Below are positions 11,934-37,594 of a stretch of DNA of 64,000 nucleotides, one piece after another (the stretch's first letter is position 1; the number at the start of each line of letters is the position of its first letter). The DNA comes from Akebia trifoliata (Eukaryota > Streptophyta > Magnoliopsida > Ranunculales > Lardizabalaceae). Where the stretch lies: NCBI GenBank assembly GCA_017979445.1, contig CM030714.1, forward strand, positions 2,170,001 to 2,234,000, in the 5' to 3' direction. The notes under the pieces are model-generated. The model worked only from the letters and a program-made list of their open reading frames with translations. It was not told the DNA's origin and made no database searches. Made by a program: the position numbers and the translations under genes.

Positions 11934-12872
11934 TAATTTTTACAAATATTTTTTGTAAGTTTTTTTTTTTTTCTGATGATTTCCCCTTTATTTAACCATG
12001 CGTTTGACCTTACACATAGACGACAAAATGGGGGGATAAAATTTACATTTCAACCCTTAATTATTGACTCAAAAGGACATTTATTACAACAGAAGGACCC
12101 AAATGCATCTTGGTTTTAATTTCAGTGTAACAACTAATTTTTAACTGAAATGTGGATCATTGATTGGTTGTATGTGGTTTCAGCATTATTAATGATAGGT
12201 GATACTTCTAACATTGCCACGTGCGCCTCATAAATTTGGTGGGCCATGATTTTGATCATGGGCAACAACAAATATACACGTGCCATACTTCCACCTTCTG
12301 ATCAACCAGGCCTAAACATGTCATCTCCCAGCTTGGTCTATTTATTAAGTGAATTGGTAGGTGGCATGTACATTTGTGTCAAACACACGTATATTATAAA
12401 AATTAGGATTATGTGTGATTAAATTTTTTTCTAATAATTATTTAAAAAAAATTTGAAATTTTTTCAAATAGATAAGATAAGCTAATCTGATATCATATTT
12501 ATCAGTTAATATATTATAAAAGGTTTTTTGTAATTTATAATAGGGGTGTGATGTTACGAGCTACGACTCCATTATCTTATGAATAAGGTCAGAAATGATT
12601 TCTTTATAAATTCACACCATATAATAAAAGGGATCAATTGGTTGCACACCACTCATCACTAATAAAAGGGATCAAGACAAGTTTCCATTAAAGAAAATTA
12701 ATTTTAACTCAATCAATACATAGTGATGACTCAACGGGTCGTTGGATTAGATTGCGAGATCAACGGTCGAAATGTAAATTTTATCCTATCATTTTGTTGT
12801 TACATGTGGTGTAAAACGCGTGGTTAAACAAAGGGGAAATCATAAAATAAAATATTTTGTAAAAATTAAAAT
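11934..12872. mobile_element. Terminal-inverted-repeat element, about 0.94 kb
   Basis: The left end (about 11937-12060) and the right end (about 12750-12870) are inverted copies: both contain, in opposite orientation, GATTTCCCCTTT, a TTTAACCA(T/C)GCGTTT block, a GACAAAATG-like block and ATAAAATTTACATTTC. The arms are about 100 bp with scattered mismatches. The interior has no credible ORF. No target duplication could be fixed, so the superfamily is open; long TIRs suggest a Mutator-like non-autonomous element. Confidence 0.6.
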
Positions 12873-14068
12873 AATTAAAGGGTCGAAATTTTAAATTTTT
12901 AATTAAAAAAAATTTTAGTCCTTGAAGAGCCAAAATAGGTTTATTTTGGTAATTTTCACAAAATTGTTACTTTTTTACAATTTTTTATTTTTGATAATTT
13001 TCCTTTTATTTTATTATTTTTTATCTTTTACCCTTTTAACCTTAAAATTCTGTAATAATACCTTTTCGACTTTATGTTTTCACATTTATGCCTTTAACTC
13101 TCCCATCAAGCTATAGTTTTATAGGACTCACTTTATTTCTTTTACACTTCAACCCCTATAACTTTATTTTATTCTTTTACCTTTTAACCTACTTAATTGT
13201 TTTTCATCTTTTATCTTTTTAACTTTAAACATTTTCAATAATACCACAAACTCAATTAGGCTTGACCTAAATCCATTAATTTTGTGTAATTTTCGAATCT
13301 TGTTTGTTGGTCATTTTAAAATTTTCACCACCTACTACAACGTTTTTTTTGTTTTTCACTTTTACCTCCTTAACCTGAGAAAGGATGCCCATGCACATGT
13401 GAACTCTAGTCTATACAATAAAACACTATTGAGTTGTCACAGTTGTTTGACACAAACCTTTATGTCGAATCCACTTTAATCATTTTATTATTTTTCTCTT
13501 TACTCCTCAATTTTATTTTCACTCATCTAACTTTATTATATTTCTTCTTTTACCCTTTTAAATTATTTTTTTCACCTTGTACCTCTTTAACTTCAAAATT
13601 CTTTAATAATTCCTTCTAACTTTATTTTTTTCACTTTTATCTTTTTAACCCTCCCATCAATCTTCAAATTTAAGTTAGCTTATTTTCAAGGACTGGGTAT
13701 TAAAGGAGAAAGATTTTTATGGTGTAGAGGGGGCATTAAGAAAAGGTGAGGGATCATAAGAAAGAAAGATTTTATGGGGTAAGAGGGTATTAAGAAAGAA
13801 AGGTGAGGTGCATTGAGAAATAAAAAAATAATAATTTATGGGGGAGGGGGACTTAAAAATTTCTTTCTAAGTGTTAAGATAATGCCAAAACTTAAGTTGA
13901 ATTTATAAAGAATCCTATAGTACAGCTGTACAATAGGATTTTTAATTAATAAATTTCCTTACATGGCATGATACAGCCCGATAATTGGCGAACTAAGCAG
14001 TTTTACTCTTTAACCCAAGAGAGGAAGCCCATGCCATAAGCACAGGTGAACTCTAGTATATATATATA
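12873..14068. repeat. AT/pyrimidine-rich repeat region with direct duplication
   Basis: No gene. Two blocks, about 13036-13122 and 13562-13672, are diverged direct copies (both contain a TTTAATAAT/CTGTAATAAT block, then CACTTTTAT/CACATTTATGCC and CTCCCATCAA). Two lines, near 13384-13412 and 14026-14056, end in GTGAACTCTAGT after CCCATGC, resembling the hairpin-plus-CTAG 3' end of Helitrons. A 5' Helitron end was not found. Confidence 0.35.
13911..13940. repeat. 30-bp near-perfect palindrome
   Basis: AATCCTATAGTACAGCTGTA followed by CAATAGGATT reads almost the same on both strands, with one mismatched pair (A/T at the inner flank), centred on CAGCTG. It could form a cruciform. It may be part of a Helitron-type or MITE end, but nothing else around it proves that. 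Confidence 0.6.
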
Positions 14069-14423
14069 GGGTCGGGCTATTACGACCCCCTTTACGACAC
14101 ACCATTTTGTCTTATATGGGCAAAAATGTTTGGAATGGGCTGATTTTTTGTGAGGATGATCTCTATGATGAGAAGATCATCCTTTCCAAAAATCAGCTCA
14201 TTATAAAACTTCTAGCCCCATGTTTACAAGTTAAAAAATTTTAGACCGTCCAATTTTTGTAAATCAATTTTGATGGGGTTAGAAGTTTTGGAATGGGATG
14301 ATTTTTTGCCAGGATGATTCCCTCATCACAGAGAGCATCCTCACAAAACATCAGCCCATTCCAAACATTTTTGCCCATATAAGACAAAATGGTGTGTCGC
14401 AAAGGGGGTCGTAATAACGCCAT

Positions 14424-14425
<2 letters not shown>
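14069..14425. mobile_element. Palindromic MITE in a TA microsatellite (copy 1)
   Basis: About 357 bp with terminal inverted arms over 100 bp long: the left arm runs through ATTACGACCCCCTTT, CGACACACCATTTTGTCTTA and TTTGGAATGGGCTGAT; the right arm is its complement. Inner hairpins (GAGGATGATCTCTATGATGA with its complement) repeat the pattern. It is bordered by (TA)n on both sides (14056-14067 and 14426-14456), as are the related copies below. It encodes nothing; the tyrosine-isoleucine ORF here is microsatellite translation. Confidence 0.72.
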
Positions 14426-14458
<33 letters not shown>

Positions 14459-14777
14459 TACTAGCGTCCAAAACCTCGTGGGGGCATTAATATTCTCCAA
14501 TACTTTTGGTTTTCCAATTATGCCCCTACCTCTTTTTTCATTTAAAGAAAAAGATAAGTGTATATTAGTTTTTTTACATAATAAATGCTAAGGGCATTTG
14601 ATCTTTAGAATTAAATATCATGTTTACAATAAATGATTTTATAATTAATGTAAAGAAGCATTTATTATCTAAAAGACCAGCATACCTTTATTTTTTTTAC
14701 TAAAAGACAATGAATAGATGTTTTATTAGGAAAAAAAAAGTGTTGGAGAATACTAACGTCATGATATATATATATAT

Positions 14778-14984
14778 GGTACCGTTCTTTTGACAAAATC
14801 CTAGACAATTCATTTTATCTTATACAGGCTAAAAGTTTCAGAACAAGTTGATTTTTTGTGAGGATGTTGTGTATAGTGAAAAAGTCATCCTTACAAAAAA
14901 TAAGCCAATTTTGAAATTTCTAGCCATATAAGTCAAAACTTTGTCTAGAATGTTACCTAGGATTTTGTCAAAATAACCTGGCCC
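14778..14984. mobile_element. Palindromic MITE in a TA microsatellite (copy 2)
   Basis: About 207 bp. Ends GGTACCGTTCTTTTGACAAA and the complement of GGGCCAGGTTATTTTGACAA form the terminal arms. The inner part shares the GATTTTTTGTGAGGATG signature of copy 1. TA runs flank it at 14764-14776 and 14985-14994. Confidence 0.62.
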
Positions 14985-14995
14985 ATATATATATA

Positions 14996-15280
14996 AATTG
15001 CTCATGTTTGACACTTTACTATTTGCCCTGCATGTTTTATCCTATATGGGTTAGAAGTTTTGGAATGAGATGATTTTTGGTGGGGATGATCTTTATGGTG
15101 AGGAGATCACCCTCACACAAATTAGCCCATTCCAAAACTTCTAACCCTATCATAAGTGATTTACAAAAAATGAAAGGTACACGATTCTTCAACTTGTAAA
15201 CATGATCAATCCATTCCAAAAACTTCTAAGCCATTTAAGACAAAACACATAGGTCAAATATAGCTTATCGAACTTTTCCC
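14996..15280. mobile_element. Palindromic MITE in a TA microsatellite (copy 3)
   Basis: About 285 bp, directly following copy 2 after a short TA run and followed by TATATAAATATA. The arms are less well matched, but the hallmark TTAGAAGTTTTGGAATG and its complement near 15129-15145 are present, as is the GATGATCTTTATGGTGAGGA hairpin. Boundaries are approximate. Confidence 0.5.
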
Positions 15281-16020
15281 TATATAAATATAGGGTTGGG
15301 TTCGAATGATAATGTGGACAACAATCAAGACAAATCATCTTCACCGTCGAATGTTTTAAGATCCAACGACGCAGATCTATTAAAAAACATGTGATAATTT
15401 GTTTTACTTAAAACTTGTATGATATTTGCAATGACCTCCCCACAACTTAAAACCCCCAAATAAAATACGCAAAACCCACTTGGCTCATCTTCTTCACTCT
15501 TTTCTTAAAATTATGGTTTTAAAACTTGTTTTGAGGCCTCGTCCATGATTGGGACTAAGTCATCTTATTCAACAATGAGAAAAATGAACCATGGTTTAAA
15601 ATACCGTCTGATATGTTTGACTTGATCTCATTGTTGGACGATACCGAGACATATTAGATGAGATATAAAACCATACTTAGAATTGGGCCTTTTAATTTTC
15701 CATTTGGAGATTGGACTCAACACAAGAAATCGAGGAGCAATACAGAACTCCTTATATGCTAAAATCTTAGGCAGTTTTCCTTGAGGCAATATGGCTTGCA
15801 AAATTCAATTTCTTATTTGTTAGGTATCAGTTTGATGTGAAAATAACCAAATACAAATTTCAATTTATCTTCAAAAATCACACATTCATGTCTGGTTTTG
15901 AGATTTCTTTTTTAGTGCAAAAATGGTGACCAATAAGTGAAAATCCCATAGCAAAACACAAAATGTTCAGACATAGAAAATGAGATGGTAATTACAACCT
16001 AAGCAATAACACATAAATGG
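15281..16020. other. Intergenic, no recognised feature
   Basis: AT-rich DNA with no credible exon, repeat pair or RNA gene that I can support. Confidence 0.4.
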
Positions 16021-16740
16021 TGTATACACCCCATTTTGCACCCTGGTTGCTGTGGACTCCTAATGATGAGAAAGAAGAGGTGGAGAACTTGAAAGCTTGT
16101 GCAAGGCACTTTTTGATTTCTTTCCAAATTTGTCTCGTCAATCCTCATCTCATTGTTCCTTCAATCACTTTGTCAACCTCCGCTCGACATAAAAATTATG
16201 CACACTTAGGTACGCCCCACACTAAACTTTTATGTTCGGTCGATATTTAGAGACCTTGCGATGCTAGGAAAATGAGACCTTGGAACTTAGAAATCATCAC
16301 TCGGGACCAAACAAACCTTTCACTAAAAATTAAATGAGTTTTGAAAAAATGACCAAAATACTCTTGAAATCCAAAATACAATTAGAAAAAGTTATGCCTA
16401 GGAAAGACTTCTACCACATGAAATGAAATAAAATGTCCCCAACATTAAATAAATCATTTAATCAAGAAATTTTTTTCCCACTTTAATCGTAAAAAATTCT
16501 AACCAACAAAAAATTGTATTCATAAATCTTCAACCAATTAAAAAATCTTAAACAAAAATTGAGCCAAAATTTAATCAGTTAAACTTCAAATTAATCAAGA
16601 TAAAAAAAGTCAATTGCAAATTTAAAATCAAATCCCAGATCAATTTTAATCAAATAAACTTTAAGCCCAATTTTAAAAGTATAATTTAATTTTTAACAAA
16701 ATAACAATAAAAAAATTAACATCAAATAATCAAGAGAGTT
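16021..16740 (+). mobile_element. Truncated or diverged TGTA-type LTR
   Basis: Starts TGTATACACCCCATTTTGCA and continues GTTGCTGTGGACTCCTAATG, matching the first 60-80 bp of the LTRs at 40020 and 43203. Later shared blocks include CTCGACATAAAAATTATGCA, GAGACCTTGCGATGCTAGGA and an A-rich tail to about 16740. The distal part of the LTR (with GGTGCCTAACACC and GGCGACTCC) is not found, so the copy is 3'-truncated or belongs to a variant family. No target duplication was seen. Confidence 0.6.
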
Positions 16741-18480
16741 GCTCAAAACACAAGAACTTGTACTTGTAGATATCAAGCTATACAATGGTTTTTATCTTCA
16801 AAAGATTGGTCTGTTATAAGTAAACTTGAGGTGCCAATAGAATCTCTCTAAATGAATGTCCTTAGTTCGCATGGGACACAAATAAAAACTTTAAAGACAA
16901 CACAATTGAAGTAATTTACAACTAAGGGAGCTTAAAACTCTCTTGACCGAACCTAACCTAAGGAGAGGTGGGTTCACTCAAATATTCATTTGAAAATCTT
17001 TAAAGAATTTCCAACTAAGAATTCTTTGACAAATCCCTCCATCATTGGATACTTCTATAAGCATCACTTTCCAGTGTTGGAGGGCCCCACCGAACCACTA
17101 TTTTTAAAATTCGATTAAATCATTGTGACTTTGTAATATGACCCACAACGTAACTTAAAAAGAAACAAATCTAATAAAACTAAAAGGAAACATAAGAAAA
17201 ATAAAAGATAAGGAAAGGTTAATTTAGTAAACCTTGAAATAGGCGATATTAATGTTCCCCCCTTGTGAATTATAAGATGATAAATAATCAGTTAGCAGAG
17301 ATGGTAAAATGTCAAAAATTTCCTTATGTGTTGAATTTACAAAAATATCCTTCGATCAAAACAACTCAATTGTGTTCAATCTATTCAATCTAAAGATGAT
17401 AAACTTAAGAACCCTAATCATTTTAAACCAATTGCTCATTGATATAAATCTAAATTTTATTATTTTGAACCTTAATCTCATCGTTTCCAACTTAATTTCA
17501 TATTTTTCAACCTAATATCAATGTATTCATCTCAATCTCATCATTTCCATTTCATCTTAAAGACATTCTTTGACCCAATGTTTAAAATCTCCAAATGGAA
17601 AACACAAAAAAAAAAAAAAATTGAGAGAAATATATGAGATAATAGAGAAAAATAAACTAGTAATACTAGTCCTATAATTATATATGTTAGTTCTAAGCCC
17701 CCCCACCCCGTGCCTGTCCATGCAATAAAGAAGACAAACAAGGTTTTTTTGATGAAAACTTCTATCTTGAGGAAAAAAATGGCCAAAAGGGCCCACCTGA
17801 AAGTTTAAACCTCATCTTATTCCATGAAACATGAAATCTTTAACTTGATTATCATAAATATATTCCAAAATTGAAATCAGATTCAAAGATGTTAATGGTA
17901 AGTTTTGAAAGTAATGGATTTAAAAAATAGAACCCTAAAACTCTTGAGAACATTTCAACACTAACAAATACAAACCCTAACTAATAAGATGGTGTGAAAT
18001 ATTTCAATCCAACACTTGAGATTTGATTAGAATTTTTATTTATTCAACTAAAAAAATAACATTTATCAATTTAAATTCTACAAGGGTAGTTTGAGTGTTC
18101 AAATTATAAATAGTCAATAGAACAAACGCTAGTAACGATTTGACTTAGTCAATGAAAGTTTAGGAGAGCAAACCTAATTTTGCATTGTCCTGGAGAGGGG
18201 AGGGGGTACCCTAGTTTCACCTTTTTCAAAAGAGAGTGTTACTAAAATACCCATAAGGAAACCTTCACACTTATCTACAAAGGGTCCCACCAATTTTTCT
18301 AATTTTCCAACCTTCCAAAAACATCACTATCAAACGAGTAGACTTTCTAAACAAAACTTGTAACAATTAACTATCACGACTTTCCCAAAAAAAAATATAT
18401 ATTTTAATAAATCAAAGAAAAATATCTAGTACACGGAAAATCTAGTGAAATTTAAAATTAAAATTAACAGCTAGAAAAAG
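16741..18480. other. Intergenic, no recognised feature
   Basis: AT-rich, with a GGGGAGGGGGTACC patch near 18196 and a CCCCCCACCCC patch near 17699. It probably consists of old LTR-retrotransposon debris, but no domain or repeat partner could be shown. Confidence 0.35.
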
Positions 18481-19154
18481 GACTTTAGAGACCAATATTG
18501 ACATTATGAGAAGGATTAATGTGGTTCACCATTAATGAAAATGCTGGTGGATGCTTCTACTATATGTAAATTGAAAAGAATATCCAAACAAGTTCAGGTA
18601 GCTTATGTTGATCTTGTAAACATGAATATTTTTTAAATCTATGGTAGGGTAGCAACTCACCCTTTTGGGATGAGACTAATCTCTATGGTCGCATGCCCTA
18701 ATCCCATGGAAATTTTCCAACGTACAACAGGGTAAGTCACAAGACCACCAAGTTTCAACCACACGTTTAAGAATATTTGTTTAGTTAATGAAACAAGAGG
18801 GAGGATCCTCCACAGACTAAAACTCAATGCCTTTCTCATCATATCACACTTTCTCGGGTACATTGAGGCCTTAACTTTTGTTCAACTTCAGACTAAAACT
18901 CATCCTGATTGATAAAAGTTTGACATTTGGTTGAGCATTTTTTTTTCTTCTATGGGCTTGGAGCCCATCTGCTTCCAGAAATCAAACCTAAAAGGTGAGG
19001 AGTGACCTATCAATATTGAAGAAATGCAAGAATCCAATAACTAGACTTTATCAATAAGGCTGATTATTTATGTTTTGGTCAACTAAATATAGGGCCAACT
19101 CGTTTTGCATCTCGTTCCCAAATTACACTCTCTGGTAGTTCAATAGTTAGAGTC

Positions 19155-19917
19155 AGGGTATGTTTGGTAACCTTCTAAAGTCTAGAATCTGAAGTCTGAA
19201 GTTTGTTTTCTGAAATCTGGAAACTAAAATCTGAACCCTTATTATAGAAAAGTTGTTTGTTTATCATTTTTAAAAGCTTCTGGTTACAAATAGAATTTTA
19301 AAACATAATGGCCATTTTGACAATAATACACTTTTGTAATTCTAATAAATTGTTAACCGAAAAACATAACATGTTATGCATAATGAAATCATTCACACAT
19401 TTAATTTTAATTTCTAACACATCAATCACCCCAAAAGTATTGTTTTTAATTTGAATTCATACTTGAGAAATTATATTCCAACAAGGTAATACTCAAACAA
19501 TAAATAATCATTCATTTTCTAATTGAAAAATATAGAGTTTTCGGATTCATATAAAAATATAGGGTTTTCGAACACGAAACAAGAGAAAGGGGAGAGACTT
19601 TGACAACACAATTGTAGAGGAAGGAGAGATCGAAAATAAATGAGGTAGAAAAGTTAAAAATAAGGGTTTTAAGGTTCGTATATAAAAATAGATAAGTGAT
19701 AGAAATCAGGGTTTTGAGGAGGGTATTTTAGAAATTAAAAAAAATCAGATTTTAGAAGTTTCTTCTACCATCCCTCCATCACTGGTTCAAAACTTCTGAA
19801 TTTTAGTTCTGAAGTCTGAAATCTGAAGCAAAACAAATGGAAATAAATCTTCTAAAGTCTGAATTTTAAAAGTGGACCACCTCCATTCAGACTTCGGAAG
19901 TGTTACCAAACATACAC
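19155..19917. mobile_element. TIR element or MITE, about 0.76 kb
   Basis: The left end GGGTATGTTTGGTAACCTTC is inverted at the right end (TGTTACCAAACATACAC). Sub-terminal AAGTCTGAA/TTCAGACTT repeats recur inside. The paralogous site near 53033-53045 lacks it. The exact target duplication is not resolved (TTA is possible), so hAT-like versus PIF/Harbinger-like is left open. No transposase is encoded. Confidence 0.65.
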
Positions 19918-20159
19918 TTAACCAATTAGTCTGATTTTTGGAGGTTTGGTCCACCAAAGATAGAGCCACAACTCGAATCTTGTTCCCGAAGTCCATACTG
20001 TTTTAATCCAATAGCTAGAGTTTGCCAATGAGTCTGATTTTTTGCAGCTTTGGTTCCCAAAGTCCACACTTGACATGAAAATCCTATTTCTCCACTATGA
20101 TTGTAGTGGCAACAATAAATCAGGATGTTAAAGAATAATTTCAAACTTGCATTGCAGTA

Positions 20160-20880
20160 TAATTATATTGATAAAAGGAACACGGCAAGTTGGGCAGTGA
20201 GAGATAGAAGATTTCCGTTAAACGCATTTTTAACATTTTGAGGAAAATCATCCATCATTGTAATAATAAAAGAATCATGATGAGAAACTCCAAAGTTTGC
20301 CAAACTATCTGCCACAATGTTAGCCTCTCTCCAAATATGCCGAATATAGCAGGAGCAACCCTCCAAGGGATTTCTAGCCTTCCACAACCAGTGTTCCAAT
20401 GACCTAAGGCAGACCTTGACCCAACAGCCCACTGGCAATGACTTATCTTGGTTCGAACAATAGAATTCTACACAGCAGACCATCAATCCTTCTTCACCCC
20501 TTTTTTCCTTATCCAATCCCAAGCTTCTTTAGAGGGGAAGTTGCCTGAAGAAGACACACACCACGCTACTCTGTCAAGCAATCCTTTGTTCAAGACCTGA
20601 GAAGAAATGGTACAAGCAGCAGCTTCATTTGAAATCCCAAACAAAACGTGGCTCGGAATAAAACTGTTCCTAGAACTTGCAAATCTCTCAATTTTGCCAT
20701 TTTGTAGGACCGAATTCAACCCTTTACTAAAAGCTTCCTCTGCAAGAATAAAGAGACTTGGGGACAGAGGATCACCCTAGCGTAAGCCTCTTGAGCCTTT
20801 GAAGAAGCCAAAGAGGAGCCATTCACCAAGATGGAATAAGAAGCATTTGATATGCAACCTAAGAACAGAGAGACAAATAA
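20160..20880 (-). pseudogene. LINE (L1-type) remnant: RT tail, zinc region, RNase H
   Basis: Minus-strand fragment of a non-LTR retrotransposon. Reading from 20880 down: an RT C-terminal motif (SILVNGS, then GFFKGSRGLR, a stop, GDPLSPSLFILAEEAFSKGL), a zf-RVT-like linker (VAWCVSSSGNFPSKEAWDWI) and an RNase H-like end (HIWREANIVADSLANFG). Frameshifts and stops break it. It interrupts the CRK 3' flank: the paralogous DNA at 53320-53345 is continuous where this insert lies. Confidence 0.75.
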
Positions 20881-21032
20881 TGACCACTCCACATCTGATT
20901 TTCCAGTTCAAATATTCTCGCAATACAAATAACTCAAGCTCATTTTTTGACATAAATAGCTGTGACAAAACCCTAGAAAATGTCTTTAAGAGCAAGTTGT
21001 TTTTAATTGTGAGCATGTACTTTTGTTTACGA

Positions 21033-36128
<15,096 letters not shown>

Positions 36129-36600
36129 TGTTGGTTTTTGGGCCAATTTGGATTGAAAGGATGAACTAATGCGTGTGAAATTATCTTGGGAGAGTCTACA
36201 TTTGAAAGATTCAAATTCAAAAAGATCTCTCCTCTCTCTGGAAATGATGATAGAGAGGTTGGACAGAACAGAAGTGAAACATTTAAGGCTCATTAATGTA
36301 TCTGATCGGCTTCTAACTTCTATGTATAGGTTCGATGTATGTGTCAGGCTGGTCTTGGTGGTAAAAAGTCGTTAAGTTGGAAACAATGGAAAATGGTGAA
36401 CTGACTTCATTTGATTCTACGCTGACGCTGACGTGGAATCGCGCACAGAATCATAGATTTGTAACTTTGTATCTCGAGAAAAATCTACGAATTTTGTGCA
36501 CACTACACGTTAGTGCAGTGTTGAGGCGCAGTGTCGAAGGGAGTCAGGTTATAACAACCCTGGAAACCAGGGGCGGAGCAGGTTTATGCCTCTAATTTTT
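36129..36600. promoter_or_regulatory. Upstream region of CRK B
   Basis: The first ~170 bp are shared with the CRK A upstream region, consistent with a duplicated promoter or 5' UTR. A start site or TATA box could not be assigned with confidence. Confidence 0.35.
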
Positions 36601-37006
36601 GTCCCTATCCCCCAATTTTTTCGAAGATGACTTGGGCCTTCTCTCCTAGACTAATTGGAAATGAATTAAATAGCCTTTCTTCAACCTATACCCAAAAACC
36701 TTGAAATTTCCCAAGCCATTTGACTTTTAAGATCTTCAACCTTTCCATTGACTTCAAAATCGTAAACGTGTGAAGGACGTTGTGCAGTTAGTGGACCCAT
36801 AGATGGAAGCCTAGAGATGAGGTGATCAAGAGGGTCATCGGGATAAATATTAGGGATATAATAATATGCAACTCTATGAGCAGGTGAATCCCACACTCAA
36901 CAACGCTCCCCCTCAACAAAGGGTAGATAGAATCAAACTCATGACTTAAACGGGTCTTCCACTCTTATACCATGTTAACTAACCATTTGTCCCAGATGAT
37001 CGACCT
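36600..37006 (-). repeat. Degenerate LTR-retrotransposon debris
   Basis: 36838-37000 resembles 39672-39800 (shared AGGTGAATCCCACACTCAACAAC / AGGCGAATCCCGCACTCAAC). A CTCTTATACCATGTTAAC block near 36961 looks like a mutated minus-strand tRNA-Met primer site next to an LTR edge. No domain is left. Confidence 0.4.
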
Positions 37007-37594
37007 ATTCGAAAAGGGACCAACTAGTTGCACAACACTAGTTGTTGGTTGCACTCTATCATTAAAAAAAATTCCTTCTTTTAACCTACCAATTGCACTT
37101 CATTATGGTAATCTTATGACTTAGGGGTGTTTATTCATCATCCCATGGATTCTTCTATGTTTGTGTTCTATTTTACTTGAGATTAATTTTGTTCTAAAAA
37201 AGACACCAATCTCTATTTAGGCTTTGTTTATAAATTGATTAAAGTCTATGTTTTGAAGAATCTCTTGAAATTCTATGATCACTAATCAACCCAAAGTGTC
37301 AACATGAATTCTAACGAGTTTCTTAAGCCTCACAATGGCTTAAAATCGTCAAAACCACTCTTTCCTTGGTTTATCAATCAAGATACATGGTGATTACAAG
37401 GGATTTGTGATGTTTGCAAATAGGTTAGACTATACAAAAATGATAAAACCAAAAATAATTAACGTGGACATGGTCGGCGAAGAAGAAGAAAAGAAGTGCA
37501 ATATTTTTTCTATTACTTTTAGAGTGTAATCATCAAAATGGAGTGCAAAGAGTAACTTTTAAGTGATGAAGTGCAATTGATAATGGGTGGTGTG

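Larger units (their letters stand above)
18480..21032. repeat. 3' flank of CRK B, paralogous to 3' flank of CRK C
   Basis: 18480-18790 matches 39812-40019 plus 52583-52690 (for example GAGAAGGATTAATGTGGTTC at 18510 and 39830). 18890-19150 matches 52760-53040, and 19918-20130 plus 20906-21032 match 53050-53459. The collinearity shows that the kinase end of the gene was duplicated with at least 2 kb of downstream DNA. It also provides empty sites for the MITE at 19155, the LINE at 20160 and the large LTR nest at 40020. Confidence 0.75.

Noticed and set aside
12922..13619. Several hydrophobic, Phe/Leu-rich ORFs
   Set aside because: They are translations of pyrimidine-rich AT sequence with repeats; no membrane-protein family or splice context.
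14241..14471. ORF with a Tyr-Ile run
   Set aside because: It crosses a (TA)n microsatellite and a MITE arm.
17541..17796. Two overlapping minus-strand ORFs of about 80 residues
   Set aside because: Composition-driven, no homology recognised, no promoter or exon context.
36681..36896. 71-residue minus-strand ORF upstream of CRK B
   Set aside because: Lies in LTR debris; no domain and no sign of selection.
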